The notes beneath the pieces were generated by a model. That model was not told the DNA's origin. It did no database searches and saw only the letters and a program-made list of their open reading frames with translations. Shown piece after piece: positions 22,591 through 36,283 of a stretch of DNA of 64,000 bases (the first letter of the stretch is position 1; the number at the start of each line of letters is the position of its first letter). A program made the position numbers and the translations under genes. The stretch lies in assembly GCA_013399115.1 (NCBI GenBank), contig VXAA01004204.1, positions 66,933 through 130,932 of the forward strand, read 5' to 3'. Origin of the DNA: Anseranas semipalmata (taxonomy: Eukaryota; Chordata; Aves; Anseriformes; Anseranatidae).

Positions 22591-25500
22591 TTGCAGTGAT
22601 GGTAAAGGGAACTGTGGCAGTTTTCTTGTCCCTCTTTTCCAAGAATTCAAAAATAAATTAAATCATCATCAAAATCTATATGCTGAAATGTAAGAATAGA
22701 GAATTTCACTTAGCACATCTTGAGACTCAGAAGGTCATTCTGAAATTATGTCAGACCAAAATGGCAGTATTGTCAAATTACAAATGGATACATTTCACTC
22801 TTTAACACTTACAAGATGTCAGTCTACTCAGACAAATTCTGTAACTACTTCATAAGTAGTTCTTTTAGGCTGAAATTTGAAATTTACACAAGAAACAAAG
22901 AAATCAGGGGGTTTAATTCCTTACTGCCTTCCATCTTCTGCAATGTAAAGTGATGCCACTTTCATCTTTTGTAATGCAAAAAAAGTCCCCAGTCTGACAC
23001 ATTGCCACTTCCATGTATGCAAAGCAAATGGAAGAGATGGAGCAATCAGCTGATGCTGGCTTGTGTGATATAACAGGGTATATGTAACCTTTTGTGCTCC
23101 ATGTAAATGACATGAATGGAAACAACATTTTTCCATGGGGAATCTAGTTTCAGAAAGCATTGTGCAGTTGAATCCCAGCCATGCTTTGGAAATTGATAGA
23201 AGAGAGGGAAAGGGGTTTCATAACAATGTTTAAAGTTGTCAACTGATTTAACGTTGCTGATATAACAGATAGAAAGACTTGTTTTAGTTAAGTCTTCTGC
23301 AAAATATAATTTCTTGCAAATACCTATGAAACTTTCTTAATACAGTGGCCTTTACATTTTTCCATTTCCAACCAAGAAACACTGATTCTTTGTACACTTG
23401 AATCTTGCTCTTTGCAAAGAGCTGGAGTTTTTCCCCATTAAACTTGGGACCACTATATCTAAATATACAGAAACAAACTCAAGGATCAGTGGAATGATTT
23501 TGGTGAAACATACTAAGCCATGTGTCCATGCAGAACAGAATGATTTATTGCTATGGTGGACCAAATAAGAAGGAAATGTGGACAGGCTGATCTATATAGA
23601 TAGACAAGTCAGGTAAAATGATGTGTCTAAGAATGTTTTTTCTGAATTTTGTATACTCCCATGACCATGAAATGAAATGCCAGTTCATATAAACATTGAC
23701 CTTCTGCCTCTTGGAAGATAGGAGACTGCTGGAGGAGCTTCAGTTTCCTGTCTCTGACTTCTTGAGGTATAATGTATTGTGGCTTGGGATAAGCATATAA
23801 TCAGAATTTCTTGATCAAACTTTTATGCTGCTTATTGAATATTTCAGGGGAAGAATGGAGATAGAGCTATAACATACCTAATAATTAACATTTCACTTCT
23901 CAGTAGCCCCATGTTAAAAATGTTTTTCCAGGTTCTTTGAGTGAAGCCAACATCCAGGTTTGTTCCCTGGCATGCCCTACTTAGGCAGCACCATTGCTGA
24001 AGAATGAATTTGGAGAGTCAGAGCTCTTCTGCTGTGGGTGTGCAGAGCCCTTACCTGCACAGCTGAGAGTGGCAGGTGCCACTGAAGAATCACTCATTGC
24101 CTGTACAGGGAGCACAGACACTGCTGTAGTGAGTGAGAGGGTGCTCATGTGAGCAGAGCACGGCATAGATGAGAGCCAGCCAGTTGCCATGTGGAGCACA
24201 TAGTGTAGCTGTGATCCAGCTTTCTCTCTGCTTTAGACACCTGCCTTAAAGCTACACACTAGGGCCCTTTATTTGCTCTGGATTTGGAGCACTGAAACCG
24301 GACTCCTCTCTTGAAGGTACAGGAGGATTTGTTATTTTTATTTTTTTTATTTGTTATTTTATTTTCCCCAGGGGACTGGCTGGGATTCTGCATGCCTATC
24401 ATCTGGTAGCCTCATGACTCAAGCATTGCCATTTAGGAGGAAAGCCAGCTTTCGGTCTTTCTTTGGAATGTTGTGGCCTTGTTAAAGCCTCTCCTGGTGA
24501 AGCTGGGCTACTGAGCAGGATGGTTTGAGGGACTGATGAGAATGGAGAGAATCAGCAGGAAGGAACATAATTCTACTATCTGGTTTTGATAACTTGGCTT
24601 TTAAAGCTGCATGGTCTAATTCTCCTTCCACTTACACAGTTTCAGTGATTATTTTTTTTTTTTTTAAGAAGTATATTGGAAATATAAATTTAGATCATAC
24701 CTGTGAACTGGCTTATTGTATTTGGGATGAATCTGAAATGACTTGATTGAGTTGTAACTCAGCAACAGAACAGATGAGAACAGGCACTGACCTCTGTGAT
24801 GGTTTGGATAAGAATGTGATTTTGACACACATACTCTGTGTACAGCAAACTTTGTAATATGAAACTAAATGATAAAATAAACTTGTATAATCCTATTGTT
24901 CAGGAGAGGTCAGAGAGTTCAGGAGAGTATTTGGCATATGTGGTGAAGAGGAAATCAGTTTTGTAGAAGGAAAGACTTTGAAAATTTGAAAATATTCTCT
25001 CCTCACATTTCCTTTTTGTTCCTCCCATTGTTGCTTCCTGTAACTGTAATTCAACGCAGGACATCAGACCTGTAGAAGGACATAGACTTAAGCAAACCAT
25101 ACTGAAAGTTAATGCTACTGGGGAAGGTGCTTGAGCTCAGCTTCTGGGAGCTCGTTTGAGGTCCTGGTGTGCATCACCTGGAAACAACGCCTTGTTTTGC
25201 TGCAATCCTGATAGCCATAAAAATCAGAACTCAGTACGTAGCGTTCTGTTTTTTTCATGTCTATACACACTCATGCCCACACCCTGCATATATGCAGTAC
25301 ATGACAACAATACTTTAAGGAAAAAAGATGCCTTGATGAATATAACGAAAGACTTTGGAAGTAAATTAGCAAAATTAAACGGCAAAGTTTTTCATAAGTT
25401 CTCAAATTCTCTAGAGTCATACCAAAGCTGTAAGCTCAATACAAATTTGAATCACTGCTGTTTTAATTACTAGAGAAGGAGCAGGAACACCTTCTGATAT

Positions 25501-28184
25501 TCCTGTGTGACCTATTATTGCACTCAGGACTTGGAAAAAAAAAGCAGGCTTAAAGATGGCCATACCTCAGTCAGTGCACTCAAACAGGTAGACGTGTGCT
25601 GCTTTCTCGATGACTGCGCTCCTGGTCAATTAGCAATCAATTGCTGTATCCATCTCCCCCCTGAGGAAAGGCTGTGAGGCAAAATGATTTCCTTTTGTTA
25701 CTCCAATACTAAAACAGCACTACGCCTTTGCCATCCTTCTGACAAAGCCATAGTTAATCAGCAAAATAAAATCTCTACAAAACTAGAATGGAAACCTTTG
25801 AAATGTCTAAAGTAGTCTGAAATTCCTTTATAGTGCAGTTTCTAATGAGTGTGGTAATCACAATTTGACCTGTGACTTCTGAGTCAGAAAAACAATGCTG
25901 TTTTGAAGGCCTCTTCGCCTCAATTACTACCTGAAACAACAGACAAAAGCAAGTTCAAAGAAATTTTTAAAATATTCTTCCTGAATATTTGAATCCTTTT
26001 ATAAATCTCATTTTTTTCTCTGAAATTTCACTTTTGAATGTTAGAAAGCATGTTAGAAAGCTTTTGAATATTTCAAATGTTATGAGAGTCTCTGTAAGGT
26101 TAACAGTGTCAGTGCTTATTTTTGCTACAAAAAGTAGATGGAAATGGTTCAAGACAAAAGACAGTACAACTTTCATAAAATGACAGACTTACGTAACAGG
26201 AGTGAGATAGCAAAACTATGCAGAAAGTAATATTGAACTGTACAAACAAATATCTTGGCACTTACAATACAAACAACCCAAGATTTTCTTTGCTAGAAGC
26301 CAGTAAGTCATTACGTAGCACATAACTGTAGTAAAACAAACCAGGGCATGACAAAACTCTGCTGTCACTACTAACATCCTTTGTGTGTGAGTAGTGCCAC
26401 AGACTTCAGTCCAAGACAAAGCACATAAAATGTTCATGTCTTTAACCTTTGTCCTTTGGTGTGCGATGCTGGGCATGGTCGAGGCTGAACAAATAGCATT
26501 AATGTGCATCTCACGGCAGCAACGGGGTTACAGCTGAGAGTAGTATTTGGACTCTTTAACGCTTAAATCTAGAATAAGGAGATGTAAATTAGAATCAACC
26601 GGCCTGTGCAATCTGTGCACAAACAATCTTACCTTGGCAAGACAGGCAGGACAGGTTGGAGCTGCATAATGCTAGACTTGTCTGAGTGAGCTCACGTTTG
26701 GGCAAAACTCAGCACACTTCCAAAGCAAGTGCAAGTTGCCAGCTTCAGAAGAAGTAATAAATGCATACAATTATAGAGTCTGTGGTAAGTTCTGCCTGCA
26801 CTGGCTACAGCTAACTAATGTACGGTGTACATGAGTAAAAGTGAAAAGAAGAACTGACATAAATGGGAGGGTAAAAAAATCACTTATGGATGTTTTGAAA
26901 GATCTGATAACGTATTGAAACTGGAACTGCTGAACTGTTTTTGGCTGCTCTTCCTGAAGTAGCTTTTCCTCTTCACAAGGTAAATAAGTCTGGAGAAAAA
27001 TATTTCATTTGGGATGCACAGTGCTTTGTCTGGCAGGCTCAGCCTTACCAAGTCCAAAGCCCTGGCAGAGGCAGGGTTAAAACGCTTGCCCATGAGCTGG
27101 TGAAGGTGAGTTGTACCATGCTCAGCTGGACCTTGGACGAAGCAGAGCACTTGCAGGTTCCCTTTTTTAACAGCAGCGATAGAGCACAGGCTGCCTCTGC
27201 CCCTGCGTCTGGCAAGCTGATGAAAGGGGGTTCCCCAAAATGAGAGATGGTAGTAGGTACAGTGTGTAACGGCATCTTTTCTCTCACTAGCTAAACTGCA
27301 CACTGGAGGAGAAGGCAAGGAAGATGGTTAAAAAGGATTTCTTAGATGTGGTGGTTCTTTTAACTTGTTGCCAGAGAAGATGCTCTCCAGCTGCTTTGTT
27401 GCATTTAGCAGTGCCTACCCTTCCTTACCAAGGTAGCTCCAATCCGCCCACAGGTCGATACTCGCACTCTTGTATTAACTTGCCAAAACAACCCAGTGGG
27501 GAAATACTGAGCGTGAAAATTCTGCCATGTGGATAAGATGATGGACCTAAACACAACCCTCCTTGAAATACATCTTTTGATACACTAACAGCGTGAACTT
27601 TATCTGTATCCTATCCGGATTGATCTACCTTCTGTCAATATCAGATGAAAGCAGCAATTTGCTATAATTTTCATGTTGCAATGACCTGCCAGGATGACAT
27701 GCCGACCATTTATAGGAGACAGACAAGTGGGAAATGGGTTTAACCCTTTTGGATTGTTGTTGCATCACGTGGAGAAACAGCACCACGATGCTCTCCATCT
27801 CCCGAGAAAGAGAAACATGTACATTCTGGGTTTAACTGGAATCTTCAAAAAGGTACAAGATCTTTTCCCCTACAGCAAGGTTCCTGGCAATACTGCACAA
27901 GCGAAACAAAGTTCCTGCATGAAGGATGAGAGCTGTGGTCCACCTTTCCAAGCTGGGGGAATGAAATTGCCCGGCAGCAAGCGCAAGCTGTAAAAACTCT
28001 GTATTCTGAGCCGCTTACAGAACGTGACGATTACATAAATAAGTGGCACAGCACGATAACACCCATAGCTCCCGGGTTAGGCCAGTTGCGCTTCGCTTCC
28101 TTGACTTCTTTTTCTCTTCTAATTTTATAGTGGAGAGGAATCGTCCACTTTTAGCAGCAGAGGCGTTAGCTGGCTGATTATCCG
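22591..28184. other. Proximal upstream region of SCIN, no gene recognised
   Basis: AT-rich DNA leading up to the CpG island. Overlapping open frames at 26884-27318 (- strand, 144 codons) and 26941-27243 (+ strand, 100 codons) fall in a slightly G+C-richer patch. They show no domain, and each is probably a shadow of base composition. Distal regulatory elements of SCIN may lie here but cannot be identified from one sequence. Confidence 0.55.
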
Positions 28185-28350
28185 TGACACCTTCGCCACG
28201 GCTTCGGGGCACAGTGTTGCTCGGGGTCGGTTTCGGGAAGCCCTCAGCGGGGCGGCCGGCAGGGGCCGGGGGCGCGAAGGCGCGGCCTGGTGCCCCGCGG
28301 GGACAGCCGCGCCCTCACAGGGCGCCGCTCCCTCACCGGGAGCCGCTTCA

Positions 28351-28387
28351 GGGGGCGGGGGCCGGGCCGGGGCCGGGGCCGGGCCCG
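28351..28387 (+). repeat. GGGGCC-like G-run array in the SCIN promoter
   Basis: Consecutive units of the GGGGCC/GGGCC type follow directly after the GC box and end about 27 bp upstream of the TATA box. Four or more G-runs of three to five bases, separated by short C-containing loops, could form a G-quadruplex on the + strand. Visible array, inferred structure. Confidence 0.7.
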
Positions 28388-28413
28388 CTCCGCCCTGGGG
28401 CCGGCCCGAGCGC

Positions 28414-28420
28414 TATAAAA
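28414..28420 (+). promoter_or_regulatory. SCIN: TATA box of the SCIN promoter
   Basis: TATAAAA lies 48 bp upstream of the SCIN start codon in otherwise almost pure G+C sequence. With usual TATA spacing, transcription would begin near 28440-28450, leaving a 5' untranslated leader of only about 20-30 nt. The start site is inferred; no transcript data were available. Confidence 0.75.
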
Positions 28421-28467
28421 GCGGCCGGGGAGGACGGTGCTGCTCCCTCCGCGCTCCCCGCTGCGCC

Positions 28468-28666
28468 ATGGCTCCCGAGAGGCACCCGCCCGCCTTCGCC
28501 GGCGCCGGGCAGCAGAGCGGGCTGGAGGTGTGGCGCGTCGAGCGGCTGGAGCTGGTGCCGGTGCCCCCCAGCCACCACGGCGACTTCTTCGTGGGGGACG
28601 CCTACGTGGTGCTGCACACCGTCCGCCGCCCCGCCGCCGCCGCGTACCGCCTCCACTACTGGCTCG
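28468..28666 (+). CDS. SCIN: Scinderin (adseverin) exon 1, start codon and first half of gelsolin repeat G1
   Basis: This exon encodes residues 1-66 plus the first base of codon 67 (phase 1). Adseverin is a cytoplasmic gelsolin-family protein that severs, caps and nucleates actin filaments under calcium control and is inhibited by PIP2. The reading [15 protein letters not shown], then [14 protein letters not shown] and ending HYWLG, is the start of repeat G1. Gly43-Asp44 match the type-2 calcium ligands of gelsolin G1. The start has a strong Kozak context (G at -3, G at +4) and gives the 67-residue spacing to WLG that I recall for mammalian adseverin. The donor is TCG|gtaggc. The exon is extremely GC-rich, and residues 53-59 (RRPAAAA) come from a GCC run that differs from the mammalian sequence. 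Exon identity is clear from homology; the exact transcription start is inferred. Confidence 0.95.
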
Positions 28667-31600
28667 GTAGGCTGCCGGGCGCTCGGGGCTGGGTCGCGGT
28701 AAGGCGGGAGCAGGGGGCTCCGCCTCGCTGTTGGTGGGCTTTCTTCCCCCCGTCTGTGTAGGCGCTTAAGCAAGGCTACAGGCGAGGAGCTGGGTGATGC
28801 CAAGCCTCGCTGCTGCCGTGCTGAGGGGCTCTAGGGATGAGAGAGCTGGGTATGGTGGAAAAATGTGTGTTTGCTTGCCCTGGGATACTAGTTTGGAGAA
28901 GTGGTGAAGGGTTAAATTCAAGTCTTGGCTGCATCTAACCAAGATTCCAGAGTGAAATCCTGCCTTTGTCCAGATGAAGAAGAGTTTTCTTGCCTTTGTT
29001 TCCACTAAGACCAAAATTTCACCTCAGCCTTCTCCCCACGATGTTGTTGTAGTGCTTTGTGTCCAGATGCTGCCTTTTTCAGCTTGGCTAACTTCTCTTT
29101 CTGATGATAGAGATTGGAGGTGAAGTCACCAGGTTTTCTGTAAAACCGGTTCTCTTTAATATCAGCTGATAGCTTAGTAGAGCCTCTCCCGAAGCAACTG
29201 AGAACAGTGTTAAGAGCCAAGTAAGTCTGTCCTATGGATGCACCAAATAGGATATGTTTTAAGTGACTTCCTCATCTTCTGGGGGCTCATGACTTGGTGA
29301 CTAGACATGGAAATCTCATCTGACCACAGTGGTGGCTGTGTAGCTGCCCAAGATCTATTTCTTTTCTTACCATCCTGAGGTTTGTGTTTGTAGGCAGTCA
29401 TCTCTGTGAGAGTGCGTAGAGAAGAGTCAATGTGTATTAGCATTAATGGGGTTGAGCTGCTGTGGATCTCATTGTACTTCTGGATGCATTGAAAAAGAAT
29501 AGCAGATAAAGCTGGGATTTTCTGCATAAATGTTTGAAGCTTGTTTAGTTTTGCATTTGTTATTAGCTATCCAGCTGGCATGCAGGATGGTGTCTGACTC
29601 TGACAAGAGTATAATCATAGATGGCAGCATAACTGAATTTCTGGCAGATATTCTTACATCAACAGCACTGCTAGTTAGTAGCAGGGTTTGGCTACTTATG
29701 CCTTTGCTAATGAAGTTAGAACCACTTATGTAGTAGTTAGTGTGGTAGACGTGTCCCAGAGAAAGATGAAAGGACTCTGCAACTGGAAGTGAAGTCAAAG
29801 CAGTGACCGACACTTGCAATAATTAACACTTCTTTGCTATTGGCTAAAGACCTTTGGTTGTACACGCAGATGCACGTGTTGTGCTGATGTGGTGATATCC
29901 AGATATTGTAAATAGCTTTGGGTAATCCGGGCACACATTCTTACGCAGCTGGCAGGTTGGCAGTGGGGTGGTAAAGTGCTGGGAAATCCCTTCCTGCTTG
30001 CAGGGTGCTCCAGGAGTTGGGTGGAGATGAGGAAACGCTGCTGCAAGCTTAAAGGCAACAGGAGGCCAGAAGATGCAAAGTGTACAGGAAAGGGCAGGAG
30101 TCTGAATTAGTCTGGTATTTTTGCTGGCTGATTCTCACCACTGTTACATACAAACTTCTCCCTTATGAGCAAACATTTCATAACCTGTGGGCAAGGAAGA
30201 AGTCAGTAAGGTCTTTCTGAAGACTTCCCATAAGCAATCTGTGAACAGTAGCAGCAGTTATTAACAGACTGTGGGATGGAAAGAATGTTTGTAAAATTAG
30301 ATTGATGGAAACCCTACAGATTTTGTTCTTAAATGCTTGCAATAGCTTTGCCATTTGGTGACACCATCGTGACTCCTGCCTAGAGTCTGTGGCACTGTGT
30401 GGGCCTTGTGTGGTGGCTTTAAACAGGTTCTGAATTCACCATAAAAGACCCCAAAACTTGGAATAAAAGCAGAGAATTGAATTTCTGTATTTTACAGTGG
30501 TAAACTTCCTCCTGTACCTTGCTTGGGCACACCCAGAGAACTAGAAGGTCTAGACTGTGGGTGGATGGCCTGTGACCTTGATGCAGCCTTGTGCTGGGAC
30601 CGGCATCCTCAGGTTAATATGACCAAACTGTGCAAACTCTCACACCTGGGTAGGGTGTAAGAAGCCAGGAGGTGAGGGGTTACCTCTTCCAAGACGCATC
30701 CCACACTTGCAGAATAGTTCTCCCTCATTTCTCCCCAACTTCTGTCTCTGTGTGTATTTTTAATAACCCAATGCCTGCTCTTTGGCCAATGGAGTGAGTG
30801 ACAGTATAGTTGCATGCAAAGAGTTGAACTTTCTCCTTCTTCCCACTCTGATTTCTGTTTAAACAGGACTGGATGTGTTTCCAAAGTATTTCTTCAGAGA
30901 ATTAAAATGTCAACAGATGGCACTAATATGCAGCATCTTCATTGGTCACAGCTTGGTGCAGTTTAGAAGCTGGATCTTTGCCCTTTCACTTTTTTGCAAG
31001 TTAGGGTCTTTACTAGTGTTGTATCCTAGGATTAGTGTGGGTTAATTTTTCTAACTTGGTGCAATCCAGGGTTTGTTTTAAATGTATCTCTTTAAATAGT
31101 CCATATGAAAAAAATACTGATAGATGCATTCTCTCTGAAGTTGTTATACTTTCACTCCCTCTGGTAACTCTTCATAAGAAGAGTCATTGTTAAAGAACTT
31201 AATAAACATATAGCTTTCCATACCTATTTACAATTATGTACAAAAGTAAGAGGTGTGAATGTAAAAAAAAGACAAACTTGTCAGCCCGTGGAGATCTGTT
31301 TGTTTAAATTGTACTGTCATGAATATGGACAAGAGGCTGACACTCCCATATTTTTCTTTCCAGAGAGAAATGGTACTTTCCCTGTTAATAATAGCAGAAA
31401 AATAAAGCAAACTGGTAGGACTACAGTTTCCCAGCTTCTTGGCCAAATTCACTGGACCCAATTTTATACTTTGCTTTAAAAAGTAAATCTGAATGCTGCA
31501 GCTGTCATATGCACTCAGGCTGGGAACTGAAAGATGCTCCTGGCCCCCCAAGTGTCCCACTTCCTTTGAATGGGGGGGAAAATATTTTCCCTTGAATGTG

Positions 31601-34564
31601 TGTAGTTCCAGACCCTCTTTTAGGACCCTGGAGGGTAGAAAGGCACCTGATCATTTGCTCTTAGAGAAAGGTAATAAAACTGAGAATCTGGAATTAACTA
31701 ATAGTAGTCAATTAGAAAACAAACTTCTAAAGAAAACAAAAGTTACAAAATATCTTCACCAAATGTGCCTGGCTACTGCCTGAGATCAGAGTCCTGAGGA
31801 GTCACAAATCCTTGTTCAATCTGCTTTTGTCATCTAGCATTTACTCAAATATTACTACTTGCTCAAAATACTCAAGTATACAGTCTGTTTATATAAAGGA
31901 GTTTGGACATGAGTGACCAATGCTGCATTAAAAGGGTTTGTTCTAGGAAATGAAACTTCAAATATGATGTAACTTTACTTATCTAACTTCCCTTTGCAGC
32001 TTTTTGCTTAGTAAAACTTGTGCTCGTGTACCCTGAAACTACACCTATGAGTAGCAATGTTTTTCTGAGCTAAGCATCACTAGTTACCCTGGGTTTCTGG
32101 GCCTGTCCCTGTTCCCACTCTGTTATTCTGTGGGCCTGAAGTTTCTTATATGAAGGCTGCTGCTTTACCAAATGTCTTGCATACAGTGAAGTGCTGTCCA
32201 GATAAAAATAATTTCTCAACAAGCTAACAGGTGCTGCAATGATGTTAGCATGGACAAGCAAGCAGTGTGGATCTGCATTTCTGTGGTAGCTGTATCCAGT
32301 CTGAACCTTGCTCAGAGATCCTGGCTTAGACGTCTGTGCTGGCACTTGAGGGATGTGGTAGTAGCTAAACTAGTTACCCGCTCTTCTGTTCAGTGGAAGG
32401 ACTGTGCTAGCTCTGCAAGCAGACAGTATGCCTGCTTTGTGACAACTACTTTTGCATATCGGCTCTGCCAGATACAGGATTTGGGGGATTTCACAATTTG
32501 AATCTTTCAGGTTTGTTTCTAAGAACTTTGACTAGCAGTATTACTGTTAGTAGCACGCTGCTCTGACTCTTCTTGAAGTGAGTTTGAGAATATAGGATGA
32601 TGAGCAGATGCAATTTCTACCTGGAGGGAGCTGTCTAGACTTAAAGCTATCCCAGGTGGAAACAGTATGTGCTATCTCACGAGGCTACCTGTGGGAGTAA
32701 GACTGGCTATAGCCCACTTAAAATCATGCATGGTGTTTCTCAGCTATTTTTTAACCCTTGTCCCCAGAAATGAAGTCATAAGATCTATGTGAACCAGAAT
32801 CTAGTCGGGTATTCTTTTTCCATGTACATTGGCTTTTATATATCTGTTTGTGCCTTAACTGTAAGGTAGATCTGTTTTCCATACAGCTAGAGCAACGCAC
32901 ATTTGGATTGAAAACCTTTTTAAAAAATCCAGTGAGCATCATTCACTGTTTTATTGCACAGCAACTGTAAGACTGAGCTTGGTAATGATTCCTATCTCTG
33001 ACATTGTTCCAAAACCATTTATCTTGAACCCTGAACCCTGTTGTATAATTGCAAGCAGTAAATCTGAAGAAGGTAGGGATATACCTCCTAATGGATATGA
33101 ATAAGCATAATAAAAACCAACTAAACAAACAAAAAATCACTTTACCAGCAACTTTAAGGAGACACTGTGGTCTAAGAGGGAAGAACTTGTTATGTGGCAA
33201 TATGCTATCACTAAGTGATTTTTTTCAGAAGTTCTTGTGTTATATCCTGCTTTCAGTTATTTTTTTGACCTTCTTTGGGCAGATCTCATGGTCTTCTCTT
33301 CCCTATGCCTCTTATTCTTTGGCATTGCTTCCCTACTTCATCCTTGCTGCTTTCTTACTGGAGACTTCCACTGCACCTGTGTCACCACAAAAGCCATAGT
33401 GGTGGTGGCCACGCTGATCCTGGGAGAAGCAGAGTTGGTGGTGGGTGAAGGGGAATTGTCTTGTGGCACTTGCACAGGTGGGCCAGCTACATCAGTGATT
33501 CTGCTTGTGCATCTCTGCCCACTCCCCATGGTTTATTCTTTCCTCGTACCCTTCTGATGGGCTTCCTCTGACACCAACACTTCACTGCACTGCAATCAGC
33601 TTCCTCTTCTCCCACAGTCCACAAGAGATCTCTGCCCAGACTGCCAGGAGCTCTATGCTGGATGCTTTCTCCATGCACTTAGTCACCTAAAAGCAAGGAA
33701 ATGGTTAACGTAAGTGAGAAAAGCTGCTCTTGAGAACTAGGGTTCATACACCAGCTTCTTCGTCGCTATGCTTAGAAAAATAAAAACTACATAGAAAACC
33801 CTACTTTTCTTCACTCTTCAAAAGTTCTCAAGAGAAGCCTATTTCTTGAGACTTTCATCTTCCTGAAACAATCAAAGCTGCTGAAAATGTTCATCAAAAT
33901 GTATAGGCCCATGCTGGAAGTTTTGTTCTAATACATAGTCTTTGTAATGTAATTAGGCCATCAGCACACTGGGTAGGGCAGCCATTTTGCCACAGCTCTG
34001 GGAAGAGGCTAATCTCTGAAAGAAAAGAAATAGTGTGATGTGATGAAGTGAGTATCTAAACCAAAGCTGCTGTTCTCTCTCCTAGCTGTACCAGGTGATC
34101 TTACAAAAAATAGCTAAGCAAAATGCTCTTGCTTGCATTTTATAATGTTAATAGGACTGCTCTCAGGAGCTATTTTAACTCTGTTTTTGCAAGTTGCTCT
34201 TAGTATAAATTATATCGTTTACCATCTAATCAGTTCTTTGACATGACCTTCCTCAGTCTTTGCACTTAAAGTCCAAAAATTACCACAGACACTTGTCATG
34301 CTAAATTCATGTCATTAAAATATGCTGTTATTCAGAGTTGGGGAGTAAACAGACTTGGCTATTTTTCACCTTTTTTCCTTAAGACAGTTCTTGAAGTTTT
34401 TATAGAAATGGTATGGATGATCATGTGCTTGGTGAACGAGGTTATGATGTAGTGCTTTGCAAAATATACCTGCTGAAGACAGTGCTCGATTGTCACTGAA
34501 TTTCTACAACAGAATTCAAAGTTATATTGGTTCTTTGTAGACATAATATTTCAATTTATTTCAG
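28667..34564 (+). other. SCIN: SCIN intron 1
   Basis: This 5,898-bp phase-1 intron has gt at 28667 and ag at 34563-34564. G+C content drops quickly after the CpG island. Several 60-116 codon open frames occur on both strands (for example near 29469-29819 and 33049-33399), but none shows a recognisable domain or conserved splice framing. I see no clear transposon copy and no RNA gene. Confidence 0.85.
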
Positions 34565-34719
34565 GAAAAGAATGTACTCAGGATGAAAGCACAGCTGCAG
34601 CCATCTTTGCTGTTCAACTGGATGATTATTTAGGAGGAAAGCCTGTGCAGTGTAGAGAAATTCAAGGATATGAGTCTACTGAGTTTGTGGGCTATTTCAA
34701 AGGAGGAATTAAATACAAG
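34565..34719 (+). CDS. SCIN: Scinderin exon 2, second half of gelsolin repeat G1
   Basis: This 155-nt exon completes Gly67 with two bases and then encodes residues 68-118, ending in phase 0. It begins [14 protein letters not shown] and contains [11 protein letters not shown] and [14 protein letters not shown], which are signature stretches of gelsolin and adseverin. Glu74 aligns with gelsolin Glu97, the partner of Asp44 in the G1 calcium site. Residues 112-118 (KGGIKYK) begin the first of the two PIP2-binding segments known in adseverin; the segment is completed by Ala119 in exon 3. The acceptor is ttatttcag|GA and the donor AAG|gtaaag. Intron 1 before it is 5,898 bp and intron 2 after it is 1,390 bp. 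No frameshift or stop is present. Gelsolin is the nearest alternative, but TAAAIF and [13 protein letters not shown] favour adseverin. Confidence 0.96.

Positions 34720-36283
<1,564 letters not shown>

Larger units (their letters stand above)
28185..28735. promoter_or_regulatory. CpG island covering SCIN promoter, leader and exon 1
   Basis: G+C content and CpG density rise sharply at about 28185, after an AT-rich upstream flank, and fall away soon after exon 1. A GGGGCGGGG Sp1/KLF-type GC box is at 28352-28360. The block contains the TATA box, the leader and all of exon 1. Combining a CpG island with a strong TATA box fits a regulated, tissue-restricted promoter, but that is inference. Long open frames on both strands here result from the lack of AT-rich stop codons and are not evidence of extra genes. 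Confidence 0.85.

Noticed and set aside
26884..27318. 144-codon open frame on the - strand with a 100-codon frame on +
   Set aside because: No recognisable motif or splice framing; each is a shadow of the other in a G+C-richer segment.
1..28184. Search for exons of the upstream neighbour expected from human synteny (VWDE)
   Set aside because: No EGF-like cysteine patterns or von Willebrand D motifs were seen on either strand; the gene is probably further upstream.
28184..28803. Long open frames on both strands across the SCIN CpG island (172 codons on +, 151 codons on -)
   Set aside because: They are out of frame with the clear adseverin exon, consist of Gly/Ala/Arg/Pro from GC-rich sequence, and arise because stop codons are rare in such DNA.
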